DNA from: Viola odorata
Lineage: Eukaryota > Streptophyta > Magnoliopsida > Malpighiales > Violaceae
Assembly (NCBI GenBank): GCA_963691705.1
Contig: OY829540.1
Span: 816,001-880,000, forward strand
DNA length: 64,000 bases
Reading direction: 5' to 3'
Shown: positions 33,460 to 43,205 of the stretch, in pieces
How the letters are laid out: the number at the start of each line of letters is the position of its first letter
Numbering within the stretch: the first letter of the stretch is position 1
Notes under the pieces: model-generated
Told to the model about the DNA's origin: nothing
The model's database searches: none
What the model saw: only the letters and a program-made list of their open reading frames with translations
Translations under genes and position numbers: made by a program

Positions 33460-35789
33460 TCACGGCCCGGGCATGCTGCTGTTCCCCTCGTCAGGCCGTG
33501 GCCTTTTCGCTTGGCGGTAGCCCTCTTCTGTGAGGAACCTGGACTTTTGCTTGAAGAGGCGGATGATGGCGTCAGCATCAAAGAAATGACGGCCGTGATG
33601 CTCAATGAAGCAATCAGCCATGAGACCTGCCGCTTGTTCCGAAAACCACTTGCACCTGTCCGCCGTTTCCTCCTTAAGCGCGACATTCTTGCTCTGCTCC
33701 GCTTGAAGGGCGGCATCCCCAGCGGCCCAGAGTCCTTTGGCCTCTTCCAACTCTTTCCTCGCAACTCCCAAACTATTTTCTACACATTGTCGCTCCTCAA
33801 CACTCTTCCGCAGCTCCTCTTGAGCTTCATGAAGCTCCCTTTGGTACTTGCTGATTTCTTCCGAGAGCTGATGGTTAGTGTTGCGCCATTCATGGGAGGA
33901 GGATTAGAGAGATCTCATTCGTCTCATCATATTTGTAGACCAGTAATGGAAACCTTGAAAGCTAGAGAACAGATGAGTCCTTATCTGCTGCAATTGTTCA
34001 CCCTCGGCAACGGAGAGGAAGCCTCGGTCTTCCTCCTCAACTGACAACAGATGTCCTGCTAGTAAGGCGGATGTCGCTAGGGAGTTGTCGCCTCCTAACA
34101 CTGGGAACCCGCGCTGGCGAATGTTGCTCAAATCAACTTGATGGGTGGCGGCTCCGCTGGAGAGTATAGTGCTTAACTCAGCCACCATGCGCGGGGTTTC
34201 TATTGGGGGAAGAAAGGGAAAGATTGTCTGAGCCGCAGTGGGAACGAAGAAGAGATTCGGAGGGGACGGAGGGGAACGATTGGACGACCCAACGTCAATA
34301 TTGAAGCCGCTGGCCGGTAAGTTTGGGAAGTGCTCCTCTTCAAGAACCTCCAGAAAGTCCAAGGGATTGCCTGGAGGAGGAGAGGATACGACAAAAGAGG
34401 AATGAAGCGGCGCAGAGGTAACCTCGTTCCCTGCCGGGCTAGAACCTTGGTCGCCTGTCAAGGGACCAGTATTGACAATGCCGTCCTGCCTATCCTGACC
34501 AACGACAGTGGTGTCCGCTAAAGGGACGTCTTCATTCAGACGCGGTCGCTTGGGACCAAGAATACCTGACAAATCCATGTCGTCGCGTGAAGGAGTGGCA
34601 GAAGAGGCAACAACAGCGGTATCCTACGCACAAAAGACAAAGGGGAATTAAGAAACAAATAAAAATACATGGGTGGAAAAAATTTATGAAAACCACCTGA
34701 GCAAGAGGACGTGTAGGAGCGATAACGCGAAGGCGGAGAGTCCTTTTCTTTTTCCTAGCAAGAGGAGGATGAGAAGGCGACGCTTGTGTAGGAGCAATAC
34801 CGGGGGAAGAAATTGGAACAGTGGTCGATGTGGCAGTAGCCTCCGCTTGGGGAAGAGAGGAAGACTCAGGCGCAGAAGCGGACGCGCGCGTAGTATCAGT
34901 AGCGGCGCCGGCCTAGGTGGCGGAAAGAGCCTTTCTTTCTCTCTTCTGCTGAGCCCTCTTCTCCCTTTTCTTGATACAATCAGGCTTCCACCCGGCGGGA
35001 GGATCTGTAGAAATAAGAAAAGAATGTTAGAGTTAGTATTGACGTGGAACATCGATCAGAGATGTGAGGCTCACTTTGAATGCAATCCTGGATGTTGCCT
35101 CCGCATGCGAGTTCGCGAGTGCGAATATCAGGGATCTCAGGCAGATTAAGTAGCTTGTTCAGCCAGTCTTGGTCAGCTGGCCCTAACTCTGGCCTACCGC
35201 CCCAGGCGGCATCTCTGATGGCAAGATTAAAACCAGTCCGCCACAAAGGCTGGGGTAGGTTGATGATGAAGAATCCCTTTTTCCAAGCATCAATGGAAGA
35301 CTCAAGGAATAACAGCTTCCAGGTAAAAGGGTTTAAAGCTTCAACATCATAGCGGGGCGATATCGCTATGATGCCGTTATTATGGTGGTACAATTGAAAG
35401 AGGGAGCAGAGCAACAACAAGGAAGGAGATTCATTCCCTATATGTCTACAGAGGGCTATAAAGGCATAAATGCCACAGTAGGCGTTTGGACTCAATTGGG
35501 CAGCGTTTAAATCAAATTCAGAGAGTAATTCAGCAACCAAAGGATCTAGAGGCAACCGAAAACCATAATGGAATATTTTGGCATAAAGAACCCTACTGTT
35601 GCCGGGTAATTCGCTATTAAGGCGAAGGGATTTCGGGGCAACTTCAGTGGAATACCCCTCCAACTGGTCCACGGTGGCATTATAGCTCCGCAGGCGCCGT
35701 CGAAGGACGGCGGTGGAGGTAATGGTGGAAACAGTGGTATTAACATCCCCCTCCCTAGCAGAGCGGGAATAACGGCGATTAGGAGCCAT
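33460..35789 (-). pseudogene. I orfD: Transposase_28-like gene, three exons, antisense
   Basis: Exons 35075-35789 (ATG 35789, MAPNRRYSR), 34697-35004 and 33460-34623; both introns (70 and 73 bp) are GT-AG. Exon 1 carries the domain FHYGFRLPLDPLVAELL, LNAAQLSPNAYCGIYAF, SPRYDVEA and LPQPLWRTGFN. Exon 2 is basic and Pro/Ala-rich (PPAGWKPDCIKKREK). Exon 3 has LFFVPTAAQTIFPF and a C-terminal coiled coil. The domain order equals J orfD (49929-52216). The fold family 'putative gypsy type transposon' is known only from transposon-linked ORFs; its function is unknown. Stops: TAG 34913-34915 and one near 33904. The RNA of the sense element cannot splice these introns because they read antisense. Confidence 0.75.
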
Positions 35790-35956
35790 GAGCAAGGTAA
35801 AAGAGGAATAGAAAGGAAGGTACCTGTGGTGAGAAGAAAATTGAAGCACCCGGGCGGCGGCGGATTGTAGGAGGAAGAAGAGGAATTGTTTTCCTTCTTT
35901 TTCGTTTCTTTAAAAGAGAGAGGTAATAAAAGATAGGAAGAAAACACGTGGGGTTT

Positions 35957-35967
35957 TTATATATAAA
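35957..35967 (-). promoter_or_regulatory. TATA box for I orfD
   Basis: TTTATATATAAAA on the minus strand, 168 nt upstream of the ATG at 35789. Confidence 0.5.
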
Positions 35968-36339
35968 CCCTAGGAATTAAAGGGGACGACGGGTCTAGCG
36001 ATCGAGGCGTGTGACGTGTCAAGGGCAGTGAAGCGCGGGAAGCGGGAACAACTCTTGAGGAGCAAAAAGACGTGTTCAGTCCGCCAGTCCCATTAGCGCT
36101 CCCCATTGATGACACGTGGGCTCGGAGCATCATGACTGTCTTCTCCGTATCAAACAAAGAAAGTCAGAGCGTTAAATGCTCTGAAAAGGGCGCAGTCAAA
36201 CCCGGTGGAAAGGAGCGACAAGCCGTAATGGCGCGGCATGCAAAAGGCGCGAAAAAAAGTAATGAAGCGGCATATGATAAAGAGCGACATCGTCAAGAAA
36301 CACACATTATTCGGTCAAGATTGTAAGGTATGACAATTA

Positions 36340-38628
36340 TTACAAGCAAAGAGGTGATGACAAAGTCCAAATGAAAAAATAATACAACAAGGGCGTAAGC
36401 TGAGAAGCGATGCCACCAATCAAGTGGCATCGAATAGGCTTCCTCCAGGCGCGGACTTGCCACTCCTCTTTGTAGGAGAGGAAACCCTCTTGGCTCTCAT
36501 CAATCTCTTTCATCCTCACGGAGGCGTACCTGGCGACCTCAGCAGGATCAGCGGCCCTACTGTGGTGCTGATCTGTCACCCCGGCGACAAAGCCTGTTCA
36601 GTCTTCTTCTTCCACCATGCCACTTTCTTGAAAGCTTTTGATAGGTCGGCATCGCGGGATGATACCTCCTCAAGAAGGAATGAGTTCTTCTTTCTCTCAG
36701 CCACCAGCTCAGCCTCCAAAGCTTCGACCTGGGCTTTTTCTTTAGATCTTTCCCGAGTAAGGTCAGCACGACACTCACGCAGTTTGGCCTGAGCGCGCTT
36801 GTAAAGTCACGACAGCTCCTCTACCTTGGCTAGCGCACCAATGTTTTGAGAGTGTGTACCACGAGCCTTGATGAAGTAATGAAGTTGTCGAAAGGCAGCA
36901 AGGAAGTTGTTCATGACGCGCATGTACTGAACTTCGGGAGGAAGTTGCAGCAGTCTACTCTCCTCCTCTGAGGCGCGAAACATTTCACAAGCCAAGATAG
37001 CCGTGGGCTGATCTTGCGACAAGGGGTCTGATATGCCCAGGGCACGGAACCCCTCCGTCCCAAACTTTGACAGATTTAATTGGTGAGAAGGGGCCCCTTA
37101 AGGCTCGTCACGGGAAAGATCAGCAACAAAGGAAGGGGCGGAGATACCGCCAGAGTCCCCAACGTCTCGAATGGAAGTAATGAAAAACGGACAAGGGGAC
37201 TTGGGAGGAGAATGAGAAGAGCCAGGTCCACTAGGGACAGAGGGAGGCACATCAGGAATGCAGCGGCCAATGGGTGAGTGCGGAGGCTCCATGACAGGAG
37301 TGGAGTCTGCAGTGGACGAGGGCATCGTCGCGGCAGTAGAGGTTTTATTGAGAGCGACCAATCCCAGAGGCAAGGAAGCGCCACCCAGAGAAGCCGCACT
37401 CTCCTTTGTCGCGCCAGGAGAAGTGGTAGTCTCAGAAGCGACGACATTTGCCGTATTGGCAGGGGGAAATTGAGTTGCCACCCTTGTCACCTGAGCTTCG
37501 CTTGCTTCCCTTAGCTTCTTCCGTTGAGCTGAGGAAGCCGGGCGGAGGCTCAACTCTGTGTCCATGTCCTCCATGTCCTCAACTCCGTAGGAAAAAATCT
37601 TTGTCTCAGTCACTGGCAAACCAGATCCGGACCTCTTCTTCCGGCTGGGTAACCAGTTCTCTACGAAGCGGGAAGTGCGGAGAGAGGAACCGCTTTCCCT
37701 TGAAAGAATTTCATCTAAAGCTCTTTTCTTTATGGGCATACAGTGATCAGTTCGAGCCCCAGCGGAAGTAGAGGGAGCAGTTGTTGAAGGGGCGACAACC
37801 TTGTGAGGAGCGTCACCCTAAGAGAGCGGATGAGCGATAGTTTCCGCAGCGAAAAAGTAATGTTAGTAAGCAAGGGGGAAGCAAGGCAGCGGCGAAGCTC
37901 AAAAGCTCACCTATGACACACTCAGTTAAAGGCCTGTACAAGGTAAAGTTTCGGAGCTGGAAGGAGGACTCCATCTCCAGTAGGGCGTTGGCCTGATCCA
38001 ACTCTTCCTTAGACAGAGGCGCTGGCTTCGCCCAATCAACCACCTCCAGGTTGAAATCAGGACGCCACAGGCGAGAGGGTAATTCGACGACGAAGAAACC
38101 GCTCTTCCAGTTATCGACGCTCCCCTCAAATCCTTGAAATTTCTGCAAAAAAGGCCTCACTAGAGCGTCATCCCATCTTGGACTAATGTTAATGAAGCCG
38201 TCGCGAAAAACCAGAGTCAAGAACTTGCGGAATAAAGTGACAGAGGGAGCAAGAATATCTTTTAATTCGCAGGCACGAAGGAAGGCGTAGATGCAGCTCC
38301 ATGAGGGAGGGGTAATCTGCGCAGGGTTAAGCCTGTGCTCGCGCAGCACACGCTCTAGCGTGTCATGAACTGGGAGGCGGAACCCATATTGAAACATCTT
38401 AAAATAAAGAATCCTATGAGTTTTTCAGAGCCGGCTATGAAGCCTCATAGTGTCAGAAGGAATAGTGGGGCGATAGCCACAGGGGAAGGTAATATTATTG
38501 CTTTCCAGTTCAAGACGTAAGACAGTGGGGAAAGTAAAGATGCTAGGAGTATTTTCAAGCTCGGGATATCGAGAAATTGGCCTAGGGGTAGCTAAAGAAC
38601 TAGATTGAGATCTCGTGCGAGGCATCAT
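36340..38628 (-). pseudogene. I orfC: Transposase_28-like gene, two exons, antisense
   Basis: Exon 1 is 37911-38628 (MMPRTRSQSS) and carries FQYGFRLPVHDTLERVL, LNPAQITPPSW, SPRWDDALVRPF and LPSRLWRPDFN, ending ECVIG with donor GTGAGC. The 93-bp intron 37818-37910 is followed by exon 2 in phase 1: RTSRFVENWLPSRKKR, HSPIGRCIPDV, DPLSQDQPTAILACEMF, then a coiled coil (KEKAQVEALEAELVAERKKN) and DPAEVARYASVRMKEID. The motifs RTSRFVENWLP, SPI-CIPDV and QPT-IL-EM are shared with J and N orfC, so this is a defined family. Breaks: TGA 38425-38427, a stop near 37098, another near 36807 and a frameshift near 36590. Its paralogue orfD lies immediately downstream on the same strand. Function unknown. Confidence 0.75.
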
Positions 38629-39140
38629 AGACAAAGCAGCAAAGGAAAATCAAAAGCAAGATCGAGCAGAATACCTTGAGAGAGAGAAGGCTGAAGTTGA
38701 TAAGTGAATCGCCTGGATGCGAACCAGAGAATTTCCTCGGAGCGAGCGAAAAATAAAGAAAATTATGAAGTATAAAAAGGAGCAAAAAGGTACAAGGAAG
38801 AAACGTGTTTCCTTTTAAAAGAGACGGTGGAAGAGTCAGACAGAAGGGCAACCTATTACAGTAAGACACGTATGAGGCAAGCGGGACACGTGGGAAGATC
38901 CTGACAGAAACTTAAAGTCAAGCACTCGCCTCGAATTTCACAAAAGAAAGGCCCTCTAATTACAAGAAACCCCAGAAAAGGATCCTATGAAGCGGTAATC
39001 GGCTTGTCCAGCGGCGATTAACCCATAAGAGCGACATTATACTAAAAGCAAAAAAGAAAAAAGGCAAGCGGCATTTTACTTCACAACATATTTATTTATT
39101 AAAAAGAAAGCCGGCGACATCTACAATAAGTGTGGCGTTG

Positions 39141-39628
39141 TCAATCTTCGTCCATCCAGTCAACCTCAAAGACATAATCATAGTCCTCCGGAGGCGATGA
39201 CGACTCGTTAGTATAGAAAGGGAAGGGCTCATCTATCCTGAAAGGCCTTTGCCAAGCCTAGTTGCAGGACATGTCGTGGGGGCATTGTCCTCCTTCGAAG
39301 CGGCATGAGAGCCTTCTTCTAGGGTCGGGGCGACCACTTCCGGAGCGGCATCTGGCACAGAAATTTTATCCTTGGGAAAAGGACAAGGAGCGGATGGAGA
39401 TGCTTCATCTTTTTGCTGCAGTGAGAGATAGTGAGGCTCAAAGTTAGCAAAGAAGGATTCGAAGGGTCACTTCTTTGTTTTCTTCGATCTCTTGCGACCC
39501 CGGCGCTTCACAAGACGTTTGGCAGGCCTCCAGGGAGGCGTGAGCGGAGGATTGTCGGAATTGGGAGAAGTTGGAGGGGTCGGAGGAGAGTCGCAAGCAG
39601 CAGTGTACAAAAAGCGGGAGTCAGCCAT
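39141..39628 (-). pseudogene. I orfB: small proline-rich cassette protein (broken)
   Basis: Starts MADSRFLYTAACDS at 39628 and continues PPTPPTSPNSDNPPLTPPWR, then a basic patch GRKRSKKTKK, an in-frame TGA at 39467-39469, a second block (EVVAPTLEEGSHAA) and an acidic end FEVDWMDED. The intact J copy (55501-55923) has the same plan, ending YWPDED. The frame shifts once in between because the length is not a multiple of three. The basic stretch could be nuclear-targeting, which is an inference. Function unknown. Confidence 0.65.
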
Positions 39629-39694
39629 GGAAATATCAGTAACAATAAGAAGAAAGGAGAAAAAAAGATGAACAGAAAAGGAAGGGAAGAACCC

Positions 39695-39702
39695 TTTATA
39701 TA
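39695..39702 (-). promoter_or_regulatory. TATA box for I orfB
   Basis: TATATAAA on the minus strand, inside GGCTATATAAAGGG, 67 nt upstream of the ATG at 39628. J and M orfB have GGCTATATAAG at the equivalent place. Confidence 0.7.
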
Positions 39703-40179
39703 GCCGAGGGGAGGAAGCGTGCTTGCCTCTCCGCGTATTATCGAGGACATTTAATGCTATCAAGGGTAGCGTCTGTTGGGAGGAAAGATATGACTCCACA
39801 ACTATTAAAAATCTGCACCAACCAGGAGGCGCCGAAACCGTTGCCCAATCCGTTAACACGGAAAAGACGGCGCAAAGATATATTCTGAACAGACGTGGCT
39901 TGAAAGAGTCATCATTATGAGACAGATAGGCAAATAACGTGGCGAGATCCCAAAGGACGTTAAGTTCGAAATTAATGAGAAATGAAGTCACTTTTCAAAA
40001 AGAGCGGCATAAGAAAGAAGAAAACATCAATGGCGCGGCAAGCGAATAAAGGAAAGCATATTCATTTATTTAAAAGGGCTTAACAGCCCAAGAGTACAAA
40101 AAGGCCTGATGGCCCAGAGTTACAAAAGATGGCCCTAGAGGAGCACAGAGAGACGCGCCAAGAGGACCCCTATCGCTGG

Positions 40180-40566
40180 TCAGGCGTTTGACCCAGCGTC
40201 ATCATTGTCCCATTTCAGGAAAGGAATTTCCCTAAGGGCGTCCGCCAGGGCCATCAGTTCAGAAGAGTAGGCCCTCATGCTCTTCAGGCAGCATCCCAGC
40301 AAGTCCTTCCTATGCTACAGTATTGTCATCAGTAGCTGAATCTGAGAAACAGCCACCGACAGCTTCACCGCTTTCTCCACAGGACTGAAGTCCTCCATGG
40401 TAACGGCAGCCTGCCTAGCCTGCAGGGGAGTCAGTATCCCTTGATGCTCCGGTATGTCCTCCGAGGTCTTCACGCTCAGCGACCCCAAGAAATCGGTGTC
40501 TGCCTGAGTCATGTTCCTCAGGGCATGGGTTTTGGAGAGTAGGAAGTTTTTGGTGACTTCGTCCAT
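40180..40566 (-). pseudogene. I orfA: small helical cassette protein
   Basis: Starts MDEVTKNFLLSKTHALRN at 40566 and runs in one frame of 129 codons to TGA 40180-40182 (WDNDDAGSNA). A single TAG at 40315-40317 sits where J has Gln in LQQRKDLL, so this is one C-to-T change from open. Conserved blocks: TKTSEDI/V, LEDFxPLE-, KDLLxCCLK-MRA-SSEL and ADALREIP, then an acidic tail. No known family was recognised. Being closest to the 3' LTR, it is the first gene of the antisense cassette. Confidence 0.7.
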
Positions 40567-40645
40567 GAAAAGAAGAGAGATGAGGAAATTCGAAGAGAGG
40601 TGAAAAAGCTGTGAGAATTATGAAGCAAGTGCAAAATGAAAGGCC

Positions 40646-40653
40646 TATTTATA
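40646..40653 (-). promoter_or_regulatory. TATA box for I orfA
   Basis: TATAAATA on the minus strand (CTATAAATAGGCC), 80 nt upstream of the ATG at 40566 and about 140 bp inside the 3' LTR boundary. Confidence 0.7.
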
Positions 40654-40793
40654 GACTTCAGAAAAAGGCATTTCAAAGATATACCTTCATCGATCGTCGA
40701 GCCCACATTGGGGAAGAAACCTCTGAAGGGGCAGGACCGGAGATGCAGCAATAGCCCTTGGTAAACACTCGGGCTAGTTTTCGTTTGGGCATA

Positions 40794-41327
40794 TGATAAC
40801 TATTGATACCACTGAAGCGGCATCTTCCCTACCCCGCCGGGTGACCCGACCATCATACTGTACCTGTCGCGGGAGACGAGGCCCTGTTCATGTCGCCCTT
40901 AGCCTGGCGACCGGCCCTGGGATGGTCGACTTCAGTGGGGGGGGGGTCTCATGCGACGTTCGCACGGCGGCATCCCATCCCAGGTCATCTGTGACGTCAC
41001 TCCGTGTGACGTCACCCATGTGACATCACTCAAGGCCACTCTAGCGGCATATACCACACCAGCGACACCTACCAGAGACTATTCCTACCCCTGTCGGTAC
41101 TCTCTTCCCTTTGTCTATAAATACCCTCACCTTTTCAGACAAGAGGGTAAGCTTAAGATAGCGTACTGAATCCCTGCCACTTTTACTACTCACACTGACT
41201 TTGGCATCGGAGTGTTTACGCCGGAGACCCCTTCCGGCGCTTTGCAGGTGACGAAGGCCCCCAGTACAGTGTTCCTGACCACCCCGGATCAAGCCAATCC
41301 TGCTCTGTACCCTCCAGACTCTTATCA
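40794..41327 (+). repeat. 3' LTR of element I
   Basis: 534 bp, aligned throughout with 25120-25663. The G-run is about 10 instead of about 19, and roughly a dozen substitutions are seen. TATAAATA lies at about 41117-41124. No purine-rich tract precedes it; the flank is TAGTTTTCGTTTGGGCATA. Confidence 0.9.
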
Positions 41328-41411
41328 CTTACGTGGCCTAGTCTTGTGAAGACTAAGTCAAAGGGTCGTGAAATGACCTTCTTGCCCTCGTCCTTTTTCC
41401 ATGTATTATCA
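41328..41411 (-). repeat. 5' LTR of K, part 2 (outer end)
   Basis: Begins with CTTAC, the target duplication of element I, and ends TTATCA at 41411 next to GTAAT, K's own target duplication. It gives the LTR start TGATAATACATGG on the minus strand, which is deleted in the left LTR. Confidence 0.7.
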
Positions 41412-41445
41412 GTAATTAAGAAGGGAAATAAAGAAGATGAATTAT

Positions 41446-41688
41446 CAAGATGCCAAGAGCAAAGCGGATGGCGATGATTTGGATGAGGGCATAAGTAGCA
41501 AGCTCTTTACTTCCAATGTGTCCGATGAAAGCTTGAGTGACAACAAAAGTTCCAAACTGGGTGACCCTTGATAAGATTGCTGAGAATGCAACTCTCCATA
41601 ACTTGCTTGATTCCTCCAAGAAGAACCTCCCTATCCCTTCCTCCTCTCCTCCCTTCTTTGGGAGTAGCCGGACAACCGTCCCTTCCAT
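41446..41688 (-). pseudogene. MATE-1 first exon, separated by a 38-kb intron
   Basis: The ORF starting with ATG at 41688 encodes 81 residues: an N-terminal cytoplasmic tail (MEGTVVRLLPKKGG...), then LWRVAFSAILSRVTQFG, FVVTQAFIGHIG and YALIQIIAIRFALGIL. This is the first helix region of plant MATE transporters. The protein continues directly into LGMTSATDTLCG, encoded by the exon ending at 3292, so the two pieces belong to one gene. The expected GT donor after 41446 is absent (ATAATT is found there). Only 34 nt of intron remain before the GTAAT target duplication at 41412-41416 that bounds retroelement K. The promoter must lie in 41689-42273, between this exon and the tandem MATE-2. Confidence 0.88.
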
Positions 41689-42273
41689 TTCTCTTCAAAA
41701 AAAACAAAAAAGATGACCAACAACTTGAAGAAAAAAGATCCAGAATCAAAATACGAGGGTATACTGTTATTTTTTTATTATTATACGATGATTTTCCGCA
41801 CTTAGGAGCAAGTAACACACCAACCAATTGTTGTTATTAGGTATCGTCATATTCATTGACCACCACTCTCGTGTTCCATGTTGGGCTATTGTTTTTATTT
41901 TTTAGGAATGGGATATTAGGCTTTAATATTCATTATAGTATTGAATTTAGTTTTTCTTTTTCTTTTTGATCAAAGAATTTAGTTTGTAGTTTTTGTTTTT
42001 GTTTAGTAAAATCTCCTTCAAATGGGCAGAAAGATAATGGGCGCCGGTTCCATCATGGGTCTGCGACTTCACCTCATGCGTAAACAACGCCAGCCAATAT
42101 AATACTTAATAAACAAAAGTTTGCAACCAAAACATACATGTCTATGTGACATGCCTTGAAGATGCTAACCAAAACCAAAACCAAAACCAGGTAAATAGAT
42201 AGGAATGTGCACGGAAGCCTTATTATTTGAAAGGGAGCTTGAGCTTCAAGCCTTCACGTCACAACTGCAATGA
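41689..42273. other. Spacer between tandem MATE genes
   Basis: Holds the MATE-1 promoter/5' UTR and the MATE-2 3' UTR, both on the minus strand. AT-rich, with a CAAAACCAAAAC run near 42170-42185. No other feature was recognised. Confidence 0.55.
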
Positions 42274-42363
42274 TCAACATGTTCTACCACTACTACTACC
42301 GTCTTCTTCTGCCTCTGGTGGTGGTGATGCCCACTTATTAACCCGGTTACGAGCTAGGGTTAC
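42274..42363 (-). CDS. MATE-2 (tandem DTX transporter), last exon
   Basis: The minus strand reads acceptor TGCATGCAG, then 30 codons, VTLARNRVNKWASPPPEAEE... to TGA at 42274-42276. This fits the C-terminal exon of plant MATE genes, whose last intron falls right after RTDWDEQ; compare MATE-1's last exon VIKASERLNRLL at 1570-1623, which starts in the same phase. It indicates a second MATE gene in head-to-tail tandem. Its other exons are not in the window. The retroelements from 42428 rightward would lie in its last intron, or have cut the gene off. Confidence 0.7.
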   Translation of the reverse strand, partial: VTLARNRVNKWASPPPEAEEDGSSSGRTC

Positions 42364-42427
42364 CTGCATGCAGATGTATTAATTAAGCAATTAAGACTAA
42401 TTTACAAATCAACTTTGGTGTACTAGT

Positions 42428-43205
42428 ACGTAAGACGACCTAGACATCCAGTCATCGCGACTATTGACGGAATAACCCCTACCCCATAACACAAGTTATC
42501 ATTTGGTGCTCTCGTTGAGAGTATTTAGATCATTGAGTGAGTCTTCCTTGAGATCTAGAGACTATATATCTTCCCTCGCTTACCAAACGGGTCAGACAAA
42601 ACATGGTATCCCAGCGGAATCCTTCGCTTATCTCAGCCACTAGCCGACCTGAGACTAGTTTTTGAGAATTATTCACTCCTCCACCTGGGGTTACCTCTGA
42701 AATTAATCCTTTCTCACTAAATTGTTGGTTGGATTTTTTGGCCAGTCCAGAAACTCTTTTTCCCGTCTCTCAGGACGCAGAAGCTAACACCTTTGGCAAT
42801 CCTAACATCTTCAATACTCCTACCATCACTCCTCCTCCAAGGGATCCATCGGTAATTCCAGGAGGTAATTTGACAACAGCAAGTACGGTTAGACCCAATA
42901 TAGTTAACCTTACACCCTTTACTGCTGAACAAAAGGCAATCCTACACAGAAGGATCGATTATCTCGCATCTTTGATCAGCAACGGCATCCCACAAAATGT
43001 GGCCCCTAAGCCCAATATACCGTTCATTCCACCCCAAGATACATCCAAAGTGGCACCTTTTTTTGCGGAATACCGACACAATCCACATCCCGAAATCCCT
43101 CAGTATTACCCTCAGGAACCTGAAGGACGTCCCACCTTCTTAGCTCCACCTTTTGTTAACTCTCCCTTGGTACCAGGACCATACGTGGACAGACGATACA
43201 ATAAA
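42428..43205 (+). mobile_element. Fragment O: K-family LTR end plus gag N-terminus
   Basis: 42428-42501 matches the 3' end of K's LTR (ACTATTGACGGAATAA, ending TTATCA). It is followed by a primer-site-like TTTGGTGCTCTCGTTGAGAG and gag from ATG 42603 (MVSQRNPSLISATS...). An in-frame TGA at 42663-42665 precedes a long open stretch: WLDFLASPETLFPV, VIPGGNLTTASTVRP and HRRIDYLASLISNG. The gag stops where LTR P starts (43206). It is homologous to K gag (23718-24840) but in the opposite orientation. The LTR 5' part and everything after gag are missing. Confidence 0.75.

Larger units (their letters stand above)
25120..41327 (+). mobile_element. Element I: full-length Tat-lineage gypsy with antisense cassette (16.2 kb)
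   Basis: LTRs at 25120-25663 and 40794-41327 begin TGATAACTATTGATACC and end GACTCTTATCA. The 5-bp target duplication is CTTAC (25115-25119, 41328-41332). Internal order is gag, protease, RT, RNase H, second RNase H and integrase on + (25752-31660), then repeats (31646-33355), then four genes on - (orfD 33460-35789, orfC 36340-38628, orfB 39141-39628, orfA 40180-40566). By eye the LTRs differ at roughly a dozen sites plus a G-run length. Pol contains six in-frame stops. It is inserted in K's right LTR, so it is younger than K. Confidence 0.9.
3353..41411 (-). mobile_element. Element K: Tat-type Ty3/gypsy LTR retrotransposon, gutted and nested
   Basis: Outer element of the left nest, in minus orientation. 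Its outer ends are TGATAAC at 3353 and TTATCA ending at 41411, flanked by 5-bp target duplications GTAAT (3348-3352 and 41412-41416) in MATE-1 intron 1. Recognisable parts from left to right are the 3' LTR (3353-3955), antisense cassette genes on + (4386-8559), a gag remnant (23718-24840, -) and a 5' LTR split by element I (about 24841-25119 and 41328-41411). Pol is entirely missing, and element L occupies that place. The left LTR lacks its first roughly 100 bp compared with the right one. K must be the oldest insertion of this nest because both L and I lie inside it. Confidence 0.8.

Noticed and set aside
33511..34044. Plus-strand ORFs opposite orfC and orfD (also 34673-35149, 36424-36792, 50271-51467)
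   Set aside because: Shadows of the antisense genes, whose domain motifs and introns are on the minus strand.
40740..40793. Polypurine tract of element I
   Set aside because: The 50 nt before the 3' LTR are not purine-rich; see the finding on the GGGCTYATGA motif.
41445..41446. AT-AC (U12-type) intron after MATE exon 1
   Set aside because: The flank is ATAATTCATC, which lacks the ATATCCTT donor consensus, and the acceptor at 3293 is a normal TTAG.
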